From Eutreptiella sp. 'Long Island Sound 2002' (lineage: Eukaryota > Euglenozoa > Euglenophyceae > Eutreptiales > Eutreptiaceae), in NCBI GenBank assembly GCA_964036045.1, contig OZ038382.1, positions 86,031,918 to 86,095,917 on the forward strand: a stretch of 64,000 nucleotides of DNA, read 5' to 3'. Positions 21,185-33,649 of this stretch are shown here, one piece after another. The notes under the pieces are model-generated. The model searched no databases. It was not told where the DNA came from and saw only the letters and a program-made list of their open reading frames with translations. Numbering within the stretch: the stretch's first letter is position 1; each line of letters starts with the position of its first letter. The position numbers and the translations under genes are program-made.

Positions 21185-23734
21185 GTCCCCATAGGTGACC
21201 CTAGGTCTCATAGGTCCCCATAGGCATCATATGCCCTCATAGTTCCCCATAGGTGCCAATGGGTCCCCATACGCCCCCATAGGGCCCCATAGGTCCCCAT
21301 GGGTGCCCCTAGGTCCCCATACGTCCCCATAGGCATCCATATGTCCTCATAGGTCCCCATAGGTGCCAATGGGTCCCCATATGCCCCCATAGGAACCCCA
21401 TAGGTCCCCAATGGGTCGCCAAAGGTCCCCAATGGGTCCCCGTAGGCCCCCATAGGTCCCCATAGGTGCCCCTAGGTCCCCATAGGCATCCATAGGCCCC
21501 CATAGGTCCCCATGGGTCCCCATAGGTGCCAATAGGTCCCCATATGCCCCCATAGGCCCCCCCTAGGCGCCAATACGTCCCCATATGCCCCTAGAGGCCC
21601 CCCGTAGGTGCCAATAGGTCCCCATATGCCCCCATAGGCCCCCCATAGGTGCCAATACGTCCCCATGTGCCCCCATAGGCCCCCCATAGGTGCCAATAGG
21701 TCCCCATATGCCCCCATAGGCCCCCCATAGGTCCCCAATGGGTCCCCATAGGTCCCCATAGGTGCGCCTAGGCCCGCATAGGTCCCTATAGGCCCCCATA
21801 GGTCCCCAAAGGTTGCAATAGGTCCCCACATGCGCGCATAAGCCCCCCATAGGTCCCCATAGGTCACCATAGGCCCCCATAGGTCGCCAAAGGTGCCAAT
21901 ACGCCCCCATAGGTCCCCATGGGTCGCCAAAGGTCCCCATAGGTGCTCAAAGGCCCCCATAGGTCCCCATAGGTGCCCCTAGGCCCCCATAGGTCCCCAT
22001 AGGGTCCAATAGGTCCCCACATGTCCGCATAGGCCCCCCATAGGTCCCCATAGATCCCCATAGGCCCCCATAGGTCCCCCAAGGTGCCAATAGGCCCCCA
22101 TAGGTCCCCAAATGTCCCCATGGGCCCCCAAAGGCCCCGGTAGTTCTCGACAGGTCCCCATAGGTCCCCATAGGCCGCCAAAGGTCACCATAGTCCCCCG
22201 TAGGTCCCCAAAGGCCCCCATAGGTTGCCATAGGCCCCCATACGCCCCCATACGTCCCCATACGCCCCCATACGTCATCCAAAGGTCCCCAATGGGTCCC
22301 CATGGGTGCCCTTGGGCCCCTACAGGCGAGCATAGCTCCCCATAGGCCCCATAGACCCCCATAGGTCCCCATGGGCCCCCATAGGCATCCATATGCCCCC
22401 ATAGGCCCCCCATAGGTCCCCATAGGTGCGCTTAGGACCCCAGAGGTCCCCATAGGTCACTAAAGGTGCTAATGGGCCCCCATAGGCCCCCATTGGCCCC
22501 CAAAGGTCCCCATAGGCCCCCAAAGGCCCTAGTAGGTCCCCACAGGTCCACGTAGGTCCCCATAGGCCCCCATGGTCCCCCGTATGTCCCCAAAGGCCCC
22601 CATAGGTCCCCATAGGCCGCCAATTGCCCCCATGGGTCCCCACGGGTCCCCAAAGGTCATAGGTCCCCATAGGTCACCATAGGTCCCAATAGGTCCCCAA
22701 AGGTCCCCATAGACTGCATAGGCCCTCATAAGCCCCCACACGTACCCATAGGCCGGCAAAGGCCCGCATAGGTCCCCACAGGTCCGCATAGGCCCTCATA
22801 GGCCCCCATAGGTCCCCGTAGGTCCCCATAGGCCCCCATAGGCCCCCAGGGGTACCCGTAGGCCCCATTGGCCCTCATAGGTCCCCATAGGTCCCCGTTC
22901 GCCCGTATATGTCCCCATCATTCCTCATAGAACCCCATTGGCCCGCGTAGGTGCCCCTAGGTCCCCATATCCGCCATGGATGCCCTTGGGCCCCCATTGG
23001 TCCCCATAGGTGCCCCTGAGCCCCCATAGGCACACATAGGTCCCCATGGGCCCCCATAGGCATCCATATGCCCCCATAGGCCCCCCAAAGGTTCCCATAG
23101 GACCCCATAGGTCCCCACAAATCCCCAAAGGTGGCAATAGGCCATAGACCCCGATAGGTCCCCATAGGGCCCCATAGGTCCCCAAAGGTCCCCAGAGGCC
23201 TCCAAAGACCCCCATAGGTCCCCATAAGCCTCCATAGGTGCCCAAAGGCCGCCAAACGCCGCCATAGGTCCCCATAAGCCTGCATAGGTGCCCAAAGGCC
23301 CCGAAACGCCCCCAAAGGTCCCCATAGGTCCCCCATATTCGCCAAAGGTCCCCATAGGTCCCCAAAGGTCCCCATTCACCCCCATATTCCCCCATAGGTT
23401 CCCAAAGGCCCTCACAGGTCCCCATACGCCCCCATATGCCCTCATAGGTCCCCATAGGTGCCAACAGGTACCCATACGCCCCCGTAGGCCTCCCGGGATC
23501 CCCAGAGGTGCCCCTAGGTCCCCAAAGGCATCCATATGCCCCCATAGGTCCCCATAGGTGCCAATGGGTCCCCATATGCCGCCATAGAACCCCCACAGGT
23601 CCCCAATGGGTCCCCACACGTCCGCAATGGGTCCCCATAGGCCCCCATAGGTCCCCAAAGGTGCCCCTGGGTCCCCATAGGCATCCATGGGCCCCCATAG
23701 GTCCCCATAGGTGCCAATAGGTCTGCATATGCCC
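21185..23734 (-). repeat. G-rich 10-bp satellite, minus orientation
   Basis: CCCCATAGG arrays starting at the broken element C end. 21,530-22,950 recurs in direct orientation at about 25,350-26,720 (offset 3,774-3,825). 22,950-23,734 recurs inverted just to the right. Confidence 0.97.
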
Positions 23735-25186
23735 TAGGACCATATGACCTATGACCTCGGGGCATCTATGGGGACCTATGGGGGCTTATGGGGGCTAATG
23801 GGGACCTATTGGCACCTATGGGGGGCCTATAGGGGCTAATGGGGAACTATTGGCACCTATCGTGGGCCTATGGGGGCATATGGGGACGTATTGGCACCTA
23901 TGGGGGGCCTATGGGGGCATATGCGGACCTATTGGCACCTATGGGGACCCATGGATGCCTATGGGGACATAGGGACACCTATGGGGACCTATGGGGGCCT
24001 ATTGGGACCCATTGGGGACCTATGGGGGTTCTATGGGGGCATATGGGGACCCATTGGCACCTATGGGGACCTATGGGGGCATATGGATGCCTCTGGTGAC
24101 CTAGGGGCACCTATGGCGACCCACGGGGGCCTACGGGGGCGTATGGGTACCTATTGGCACCTACGGGGACCTATGAGGGCATATAGGGGCGTATGGGGAC
24201 CTGTGGGGGCCTTTGGGGACCTATGGGGGAATATGGGGGTGAATGGGGACCTTTGGGGACCTATGGGGAGCTATGGCGAAGATGGGGAACCTATGGGGAC
24301 CTCTAGGGACGTATGGGGACCTACGAGGACCTATGGGGACGTATGGGGGCCTACAGGGACCTTTGGGACTTATGGGGAACAATGGGGGCTTTTAGTGGCC
24401 TATGGGGGCCTATGGGGACCTATGGGGGCGTTTGGGGGCCTTTGGACACCTATGGAGGCTTATGGGGACCTATGGGGGTCTTTGGAGGCCTCTGGGGACC
24501 TTTGGGGACCTATGGGGCCCTATGGGGACCTATGGGGGTCTATGGCCTATTGCCACCTTTGGGGATGTGTGGGGACCTATGGGGACCCATGGGAACCTTT
24601 GGGGGGCCTATGGGGGCATATGGATGCCTATGGGGGCCCATGGGGACCTATGTGTGCCTATGGGGGCTCAGGGGCACCTATGGGGACCAATGGGGGCCTA
24701 GGGGCATCTATGGGGACCTATGGGGGCTTATGGGGGCATATGGGGACCTATTGGCACCTATCAGGGTCCTATGGGGGCATATGGGGACGTATTGGCACCT
24801 ATGGGGGGCCTATGGGGGCACATGCGGACCTATCGGCACCTATGGGGGCCTATGGGGACCCACTGGGGACCGGTGGGGACCCATTGGGGCTCTATGGGGG
24901 TCCTATGGGGGCATATAGGGACCTATTGGCACCTATGGGGACCTATGGGGGCATATGGATGCCTCTGGGGACCTATGGGGACCTAGGGGCAGCTATGGGG
25001 ACCTATGGGGGCCTATGGGGGCGTATGGGGACCTATTGGCACCTATGGGGACCTATGGGGGCATATGATGTCTATGGGGACCTATGAGACCTAGGGGCAC
25101 CTATGGGGACCTGTGAAGGCCTATGGGGGCATATAGGGACCTATTGGCACCTATGGGGGGCCTATGGGGGCATATGGGGACGTAGG
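23735..25186 (+). repeat. G-rich satellite, plus orientation, right arm of a palindrome
   Basis: After a junction with CATATGACCTATGACCTCGG the array flips to CCTATGGGG. Much of 23,930-24,720 is the reverse complement of 22,950-23,700, so the two blocks form an approximate palindrome centred near 23,745. It ends at 25,186, where the strand flips back within GACGTAGGGTGCC. Confidence 0.93.
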
Positions 25187-28100
25187 GTGCCAATAGGTCC
25201 CCATATGCCCCCATAGGCACCCCCTAGGTGCCAATACGTCCCCATATGCCCCCAAAGGCCCCCCGTAGGTGCCAATAGGTCCCCATATGCCCCCATAGGC
25301 CCCCCATAGGTACCAATACGTCCCCATGTGCCCCCATAGGCCCCCCATAGGGGCCAATAGGTCCCCATATGCCCCCATAGGCCCCCCCTAGGTGCCAATA
25401 CGTCCCCATATGCCCCTAGAGGCCCCCCGTAGGTGCCAATAGGTCCCCATATGCCCCCATAGGCCCACCATAGGTGCCAATACGTCCCCATGTGCCCCCA
25501 TAGGCCCCCCATAGGTGCCAATAGGTCCCCATATGCCCCCATAGGCCCCCCATAGGTCCCCAATGGGTCCCCATAGGTCCCCATAGGTGCGCCTAGGCCC
25601 GCATAGGTCCCCACATGCCCGCATAGGTCCCCATAGGTCACCATAGGCCCCCATAGGTCCCCAAAGGTGCCAATACGCCCCCATAGGTCCCCATGGGTCG
25701 ACAAAGGTCCCCATAGGTCCCCATAAGTGCCCCTAGGCCCCCATAGGTCCCCATAGGCCCACATAGGTTCCCATAGGGTCCAATAGGTCCCCACATGTCC
25801 GCATAGGCCCCCCATAGGTCCCCATAGATCCCCATAGGCCCCCATAGGTCCCCCAAGGTGCCAATAGGCCCCCATAGGTCCCCAAATGTCCCCATGGGCC
25901 CCCAAAGGCCCCGGTAGTTCTCGACAGGTCCCCATAGGTCCCCATAGGCCGCCAAAGGTCACCATAGTCCCCCGTAGGTCCCCAAAGGCCCCCATAGGTT
26001 GCCATAGGCCCCCATACGCCCCCATACGTCCCCATACGCCCCCATACGTCATCCAAAGGTCCCCAATGGGTCCCCATGGGTGCCCTTGGGCCCCTACAGG
26101 CGAGCATAGCTCCCCATAGGCACCATAGACCCCCATAGGTCCCCATGGGCCCCCATAGGCATCCATATGCCCCCATAGGCCCCCCATAGGTCCCCATAGG
26201 TGCCCTTAGGACCCCAGAGGTCCCCATAGGTCACTAAAGGTGCCAAAGGGCCCCCATTGGCCCCCAAAGGTCCCCATAGGCCCCCAAAGGCCCCAGTAGG
26301 TCCCCACAGGTCCACGTAGGTCCCCAAAGGGCCCCATAGGCCCCCATGGTCCCCCGTATGTCCCCAAAGGCCCCCATAGGTCCCCATAGGCCGCCAATTG
26401 CCCCCATAGGTCCCCACGGGTCCCCAAAGGTCATAGCTCCCCATAGGTCACCATAGGTCCCAATAGGTCCCCAAAGGTCCCCATAGACTGCATAAGCCCC
26501 CATAAGTCCCCACACGTACCCATAGGCCGGCAAAGGCCCGCATAGGTCCCCACAGGTCCGCATAGGCCCTCATAGGCCCCCATAGGTCCCCGTAGGTCCC
26601 CATAGGCCCCAAGGGGTACCCATAGGCCCCATTGGCCCTCATAGCTCCCCTTAGGTCCCCATTCGCCCGTAAATGTCCCCATCATTCCTCATACACCCCC
26701 ATTGGCCTGCATAGGTGCCCCTAGGTCCCCATATCCCCCATAGATGCCCCTAGGCCCCCATTGGTCCCCATAGGTACCCCTAAGCCCCCATAGACACACG
26801 TAGGTCCCCACACGCCCCCATAGGTCACCATCCGTCGCCATGGGTGCCCCTAGACCCCCATAGGCCCGCATAGGTCCCCATAGGCCCCCTTGGGTACCCA
26901 TAGGCCCCCATTGGCCCTCATAGCTCCCCATAGGTCCCCATTCGCCCGTATATGTCCCCATCATTCCTCATAGACCCCCATTGGCCCGCATAGGTGCCCC
27001 TAGGTCCCCATATCCCCCATAGATGCCCCTATTGGTCCCCGTAGGTGCCCCTGAGCCCCCATAGGCGCACATAGGTCCCCACACGCCCCCATAGGTCACC
27101 ATCCGTCGCCATGGGTGCCCCTAGACCCCCATAGGCCCGCATAGGTCCCCATAGGCCCCTGCAGGCCCCCATGCGTCCCCATAGAAATCTAGGGGTCCCC
27201 AAAGTTCCCCAAACGCCCCCATAAGTCCCCATGGGTCCCCATGGGTCCCGAAAAGTCCCCTTCGGCCCCCGTAGTCCCTCATAGGTGCCCATAGGCCCCC
27301 ATGGGTTGCGATAGGTTGCAATAGGTGCCCACATGCCCGCATAGGCCCCCCATAGGTCCCCATAGATCACCATAGGCCCCCATAGGTCCCAAAAAGTACC
27401 AATACGCCCCCGTAGGGTCCCATGGGTCCCCAAAGGTCCCCATAGGTGCTCAAAGGCCCCCATAGGTCCCCAGAGGTGCCCCTAGGCCCCCATAGGTCCC
27501 CATAGGCCACTGCAGGTCCCCAAAGGTTCCAATAGGTCCCCACATGTCCGCATACGCCCCCCATCGGTCCCCATAGGCCCCCATAGTTCCCCAAGGTGCC
27601 AATAGGCCCCCATGGGCCCCCAAAGGCCCCCGTAGTTCTCGACAGGTCCCCATAGGTCCCCATAGGCCGCCAAAAATCACCATAGTCCCCCGTAGGTCCC
27701 CAAAGGCACCCATAGGCCCCCATAGGTCCCCATATGCCCCCATACGTCATCCAAAGGTCCCCAATGGGTCCCCATGGGTGCCCTTGGGCCCCTACAGGCC
27801 CGCATAGGTCCCCATAGGCCCCATGGACCCCCATAGGTCCCCTTGGGCAGCCATATGCCCCCATAGGTCCCCATAGGTGCTTTTAGGACCCCAGAGGTCC
27901 CCATAGGTCACCAAAGGTGCCAATGGGCCCCCATAGGCCCCCATTGGTCCCCAAAGGTCCCCATATGCCACCAAAGGCCCTAGTAGGTCCCCACTGGTCC
28001 ACGTAGGTCCCCAAAGGGCCCCATAGGCCCCCATGGTCCCCCGTATGTCCCCAAAAGCCCCCCTAGGTCCCCATAGGCCGCCGATGGCCCCCATAGGTCT

Positions 28101-30478
28101 CATCGGGTCCCCAAAGGTTCCTATAGGTCCCCATAGGTCCCCATAGGTCACCATAGGCCCCAATAGGTCCCCAAAGGTCCCCATAGACCGCATAGGCCCC
28201 CATAAGCCCCCACAGGTACCCATAGGCCGGCAAAGGCCCGCATAGGTCCCCAAAGGTCCGCATAGGCCCTCATAGGTCCCCATAGGCCCCCATAGGCCCC
28301 CATAGCCCCCCATGGCTACCCATAGGCCCCAGTGGCCCTCGTAGGTCCCATAGGTCCCCATTCGCCCGTATATGTCCACAGCATTCCTCATAGAACCCTA
28401 TTGGCCCGCATAGGTGCCCCTAGGTCCCCATATCCAGCATAGATGCCCCTAGGCCCCCATTGGTCCCCGTAGGTGCCCCTGAGCCGCCATAGGCCCACAT
28501 AGGTCCCCACACGCCCCCATAGGTCACCATCCGTCGCCATGGGTGCCCCTAGACCCCCATAGGCCCGCATAGGTCCCCATAGGCCCCCATAGGTCCCCAT
28601 GGGTACCCATAGGCCCCCATTGGCCCTCATAGGTCCCCATGGGTCCCACTCGCCCGTATATGTCCCCATCATTCCTCATAGACTCCCATTGGCCCGCATA
28701 GGTGCCCCTAGGTCCCCATATCCCCCATAGATGCCCCTAGGCCCCCATTGGTCCCCGTAGGTGCCCCTGAGCCCCCATAGGCGCACATAGGTCCCCACAC
28801 GCCCCCATAGGTCACCATCCGTCGCCATGGGTGCCCCTAGACCCCCATAGGCCCGCATAGGTCCCCATAGGCCCCCATAGGTCCCCATGGGTACCCATAG
28901 GCCCCCATTGGCCCTAGGTACCCATAGGCCCCCATTGGCCCTCATAGGTCCCCATACGTCCCCATTCGCCCGTATATATCCCCATAATTCCTCATAGACC
29001 CCCATTGGCCCCGCATAGGTGCCCCTAGGTCCCCATATCCCCCATAGATGCCCCATAGGCCCCCATTGGTCCCCATAGGTGCCCCTAAGCCCCCATAGGC
29101 GCACATAGGTCCCCACACGCCCCCACAGGTCATCATCCATCGCCATGGGTGCCCCTGGACCCTCATTGGCCCGCATAGGTCCCCATAGGCCACTGTAGGC
29201 CCCCATGCGTCCCCATAGGCATCCATAGGTCACCAAAGTTCCCCAAACGCCCCCATAGGTCTCCATAGGTCCACATGGGTCCCCATGGGTCTCACAAAGT
29301 CCCCATACACCCCCATATGCCCCCATAGGTCCCCAAAGGCCCCCAAAGGTGCCCATAGGCCCCCAAAAGTCCCCATGGGTCACCAAAGGTCCCCATAGGC
29401 CCGTATAGGTCCCTATCATTCCCCATAGGCCCCCATTGGCCCGCATAGGTGCCCCTAGGTCCCGATATGTCCCCATAGATGCCCCTAGGCCCCCATAGGT
29501 CTCCGAAGGTCCCCATAAGTGCCCCTCAGCCCCCATAGGCCCACATAGGTCGCCACATGCCGCCGTAGGTCCCCGAAGGGGTGCCAATAGGTCCCCATAT
29601 GCCCGCATAGGTCCCCACCCGTGCCCATGGGTGCCCCTATACCCCCATAGGCCCGCATAGGTCCCCATAGGCCCCCGGAGGCCCCCATGGGTCTCCATGG
29701 GTCCCGAAAGGTCCCCATGGGGCTCCATAGGTCCCCAAAGGGCCCCATAGCCCCCCGTAGGTCCCCAAAGGCCCCCGTAGGTCCCCATAGGCCTCCATAG
29801 GCCGTCATAGGTCGCCATAGGCCGCCATAGGTCACCTAAGGTCCCCAAAGGTCCGCATAGGCCCCGATAGACCCCATAGGCCCCCATATGTCCCCATAGG
29901 CCCCCATTGGCCCTCATACGTCCCGATCGCTCCCCATAGGCCCCCATAGGTGCCCATAGGTCCCCATAGGCCGCCATAGGCCTTCGTAGATCCCCATAGG
30001 GTCCAATAGGTCCCCAGTTGCCCGCATAGGCCCCCCATAGGTCCTCATAGGTCCCCACAGGTCCCCATAGGTCACCATAGGTCCCCACAGGTTCGAATAG
30101 GTCCCCATAGGTCCCCATAGGTCACCATAGGTCCCCAAAGGTCCCCATACACCCCATAGGCGCCCATAGGCTCCCATAGGTCCCATGGGTCGCCACAGGT
30201 CCCCAAAGGTCCGCATGTGGCCCCATAGGTCCCCATAGGCCCCCATTGGCCCCGATCGCTCCCCATAGGTCTTCCTAGGCTCCGATAGGCCCCCGTAGTC
30301 CCCACAGGTCCCCATAGGCCCGTATAGGTCCCCATCTTTCCCCATAGGCCCCCATTGGCCCGCATAGGTGCCCCTAGGACACCATAGGTCCCCATAGATG
30401 CCCTTAGGCCCCCATAAGCCCCATAGGTCCCCATAGGTGCCCCTAGGCCCCCATAGGCCCCCATAGGTTCCCACAAGG
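25186..30478 (-). repeat. G-rich satellite, minus orientation, with higher-order repeats
   Basis: Contains the second copy of the 21.5-22.9 kb block. From about 26,640 to 29,230 it holds a higher-order unit of about 280-320 bases, recognisable by CGCCCGTATATGTCCCCATC, GTCACCATCCGTCGCCATGG and TGCCCCTAGACCCCC landmarks and repeated about five times. Long open frames on the minus strand (up to 480 codons, 28,676-30,118) are repeat-driven. It ends at the insertion at 30,479. Confidence 0.95.
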
Positions 30479-30934
30479 ATGAATTAAACACTGGCCATGA
30501 GGTTTTTGGGCAATGGCCAGTAGATTCTTTATTTCAACGTTTATTTTTGACTTTTTTGTGTTTTTTGTCAAAAAAAGTGCATGACATGAATGAGTGTACA
30601 TGGCGTGTCTATGTGTGCATATATGCCATCACCCACATCTCAGATGTTCCCACTATGATGCACCACGCCGGGTGACACACAGTGCTAATCACCTCCCTTC
30701 ACCTGCAACAGATTCCACGTTTGATACCCTCAAAGATGCAGAAACGCACAAATGATGTAAAGATGCGTTAGAAGGGGGACAAACACTATTAGCAACGAAT
30801 GTAGAAATGTCAATAAACACCAATAAACGTCAATAAACAACGGTTATCCCCAAAAAAGGGCATTTTTTGAAAAATAAACGCATGAACGCGTTTATTTGCC
30901 ATTTGGCCAGTGGCCGGGCCAGTACTTAATTCAT
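30479..30934. mobile_element. MITE-like insertion of 456 bp inside the satellite
   Basis: AT-rich unique sequence interrupting the array. Ends are inverted: ATGAATTAAACACTGGCC at 30,479 and, on the opposite strand, ATGAATTAAGTACTGGCC from 30,934. A second inverted pair lies just inside (TTTATTTCAACG...TTTATTTTT against AAAAATAAACG...). It has no coding capacity. The satellite continues in the same orientation beyond it. Confidence 0.75.
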
Positions 30935-32608
30935 TGTTGGGTCCCCACAGGGCCCCATAGGTCCCCACGGGTGTCAATAGGTCCCCATTTGCCCCTGTAG
31001 GTCCCCATCCGTCCCCATGGGTGCCCCTAGACCCCCATAGGCCCGTATAGGTCCCCATAGGCCCCCGTAGGCCCCCATGGGTCCGCATGGGTCCCCATAG
31101 GCATCCATATGTCCCCAAAGGTCCGCATAGGCCCCCATAGGCCCCTATAGGCCCCCATAGGTCTCCATAGGCATCCATAGGTCCCCAAAGGTCCCATAGG
31201 CCCCCGTGGGTCCCGACAGGTCCCCATCGGCCCCCATACTCCCCCATACGTCCCCAAAGGTCCCCCATAGGTCCCCAAAGGTCCCCATACACCCCCATAT
31301 TCCCCCATAGGTCCCCAAACGCACCCACAGGACCCCACATTTCCCCACGGGCCCCCAAAGGTCCCCATTGGTGTCGGCGGGTCCCCAAAGATCCCCATAA
31401 GTCCCCATATGCCCCCATAGGCCTCTTGTAGTTCCCCATATGTCACGGTAGGTGCCCCTAGGCCCCCATGGGCCGCCAAAGGCCCCCATGGGTCCCCAGA
31501 AGTCCCCATAGCCCCCTATAGGTCCCCATAGGTCACCATAGGTCCCTATAGGTCCACAAAGGTCCCCATAGACCCCATAGGCCCCCATAAGCCCCAATAG
31601 GTACCCGTAGATCACCGAAGGCCCCCATAGGTGCCCACGGGTCCCCAAAAGTCCCCATAGGGGCCCATAGGCCCCCCGAGGCCCTCATACGTCCCTATCA
31701 CCCCCCATCGGCCCCCATAGGTCCCCATAGGTGCCCCTAGGCCCCGATAGGTCCCCATAGGCCCCCATGAACCCCCATAATCCCCACAGGTCCCCATAGG
31801 TCCCCATAGGCCCTCGTACGCCCCCATAGGTCCCTATAGGTCCACAAAGGTCCCCATAGACCCCATAGGCCCCCAGAGGCCCCAATAAGTACCCATAGGC
31901 CACCGAAGGCCCCCATAGGTCTCTACACGTCCTCAAGATTCCCCATAGGCCCCCTGAGGCAATGATACGTCCCCATCGCCCCCCATAGGCCCCGATAGGT
32001 CCCCATAGGCCCTCATATGCCCCCATACGCCCCTATAGTCCCCACAGGTCCCCATAGGTCCTCATAGGTCCTCGTACGTCCCCATAGGTCCCCACAGGTC
32101 CTCGTAGGTCCCCATAGGTCCTATTAGGTCACCATAGGTCCCCGTACACCCCCATATTCCCCCATTGGCCCGCATAGCTCCCCATAGGCCCCCATAGGTC
32201 CCCATGGATCCCCAAAGGTCCCCATGGGCCGCCATAGGGCCCCAAGGGCCCCCATAGGCCCCCATTGGCCCTCATAGGTTCCCATCAGTCCCCATAGGCC
32301 CCCATTGGCCCCCATACGCCCAGATAGGACCCCACACGTGCCCCTAGGTTCCCATAGGTCCCAATAGGTCCACATAGGTGCCCCTAGGCCCGCATAGGTC
32401 CCCATAGGCCCACATAGGCCCCCATTGGCCCCCACAGCTCCCCATAGGTCCCAGAGGCTTCCACAGGTCCCCATAGGCCCCCATAGGTCCCCATACGCCC
32501 CCATAGGTCCCCATCGGTGCCCCTACGTTCCCATAGGCCCCCATACGTGCCCCTTGGCCCGCATAGGTTCCCATAGGTTCGCATAGGTGCCCCTAGGCCC
32601 CTAGGCCC
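30935..32608 (-). repeat. G-rich satellite, minus orientation, continued
   Basis: Continuation of the array after the insertion, ending at ...CCTAGGCCCCTAGGCCC, where it passes without a gap into the 72-bp satellite. Confidence 0.95.
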
Positions 32609-33377
32609 ATGCGAAGTAACCTAGAAGGGTCTACACCCCCCTAGGATTAATCGCAACCACTCTAGCCTAGTGTAGAACCCATGCAATGAATCCTAGTAGG
32701 GTCTACATCCCCCTAGGATTGATCGCATCCCCTCTAGACTAGTGCAGAGCCAATGCGATGAATCCTAGGAGGGTCTACACCCCCCTGAGATTCATCGCAT
32801 GCCTTGTAGAGTAGTGTACAGCCAACGCGATGAATCCTAGGAGGGTCTTCAGGCCCCAGGGATTCATCGCATCCCCTCTAGACTAGTGTACAGCCCATGC
32901 GAGGAGTGGTAGGAGGGTCTACAGCCCCATAGGATTCATCGCATGCCCTCTAGATTAGTGTAGAACCCATGCGATGAATCCTTGGACAGTCTACACCCCC
33001 CAAAGATTCATCCTATCCATTCTAGGCTAGTGCGCAGCCCGCACGAAGATCCCCCAAAACATTCATTGCATCCCCTTCAGACTAGTGTAGAGCCCATGCA
33101 ATGAATCCTAGGTGGATCTACACCCCCCTAGAATTCATCACATCCCCTGCACACTAGTGTACAGCCCACGCGATGAATCCTAGGAGGGTCTACATCCCCC
33201 TAGGAGGCATCATATGCCCTCTAGACTAGTGTAGAGCCCATGCGATGAATCCTAAGTGGATCTACATCCCCCTAGGATTCATTGCATCCTCTCTAGACTC
33301 GTGTAGAACCCGTGGGATGAATCCTAGGAGGGTCTACACCCCTAGAATTTGTCGCATCCCCTCTAGACTAGTGTGAA

Positions 33378-33649
33378 CCCCCCCAAAAAAAATAGGAACC
33401 GGTTCTTATTTTTGACCCAGTTGGTGGCGGTAGCAGGGGGGTTCTTATTTTTGGGGGCGCCAAGCTACCATCACTTCCTATTTCCGCAAGTAACTAATGC
33501 ACAAAAAACTCTTCAATGTTCCCCGCTTTTGTCTTGCTTGTGTCCAAGGTGGTTCTTATTTTTGGCCCGCTTGGTGGAAAGCCCCAGGTGGTTCTTATTT
33601 TTGGGGCGGTTCTTAGTTTGGGGCCAGTTCTTATTTTTTTGGGGGGGGG
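33378..33649. mobile_element. MITE-like insertion of 272 bp inside the 72-bp satellite
   Basis: Ends are inverted: CCCCCCCAAAAAAAATAGGAAC on the left, and on the opposite strand C-run AAAAAAATAAGAAC from the right. The interior repeats GGTTCTTATTTTTGG four to five times. It lacks coding capacity. Confidence 0.75.

Noticed and set aside
23288-23720. Proline/histidine-rich open frames on the C-rich strand (IGPHRSPYAP type)
   Set aside because: They arise wherever variants remove the recurrent TAG of CCATAGG. Low-complexity shadow of the satellite.
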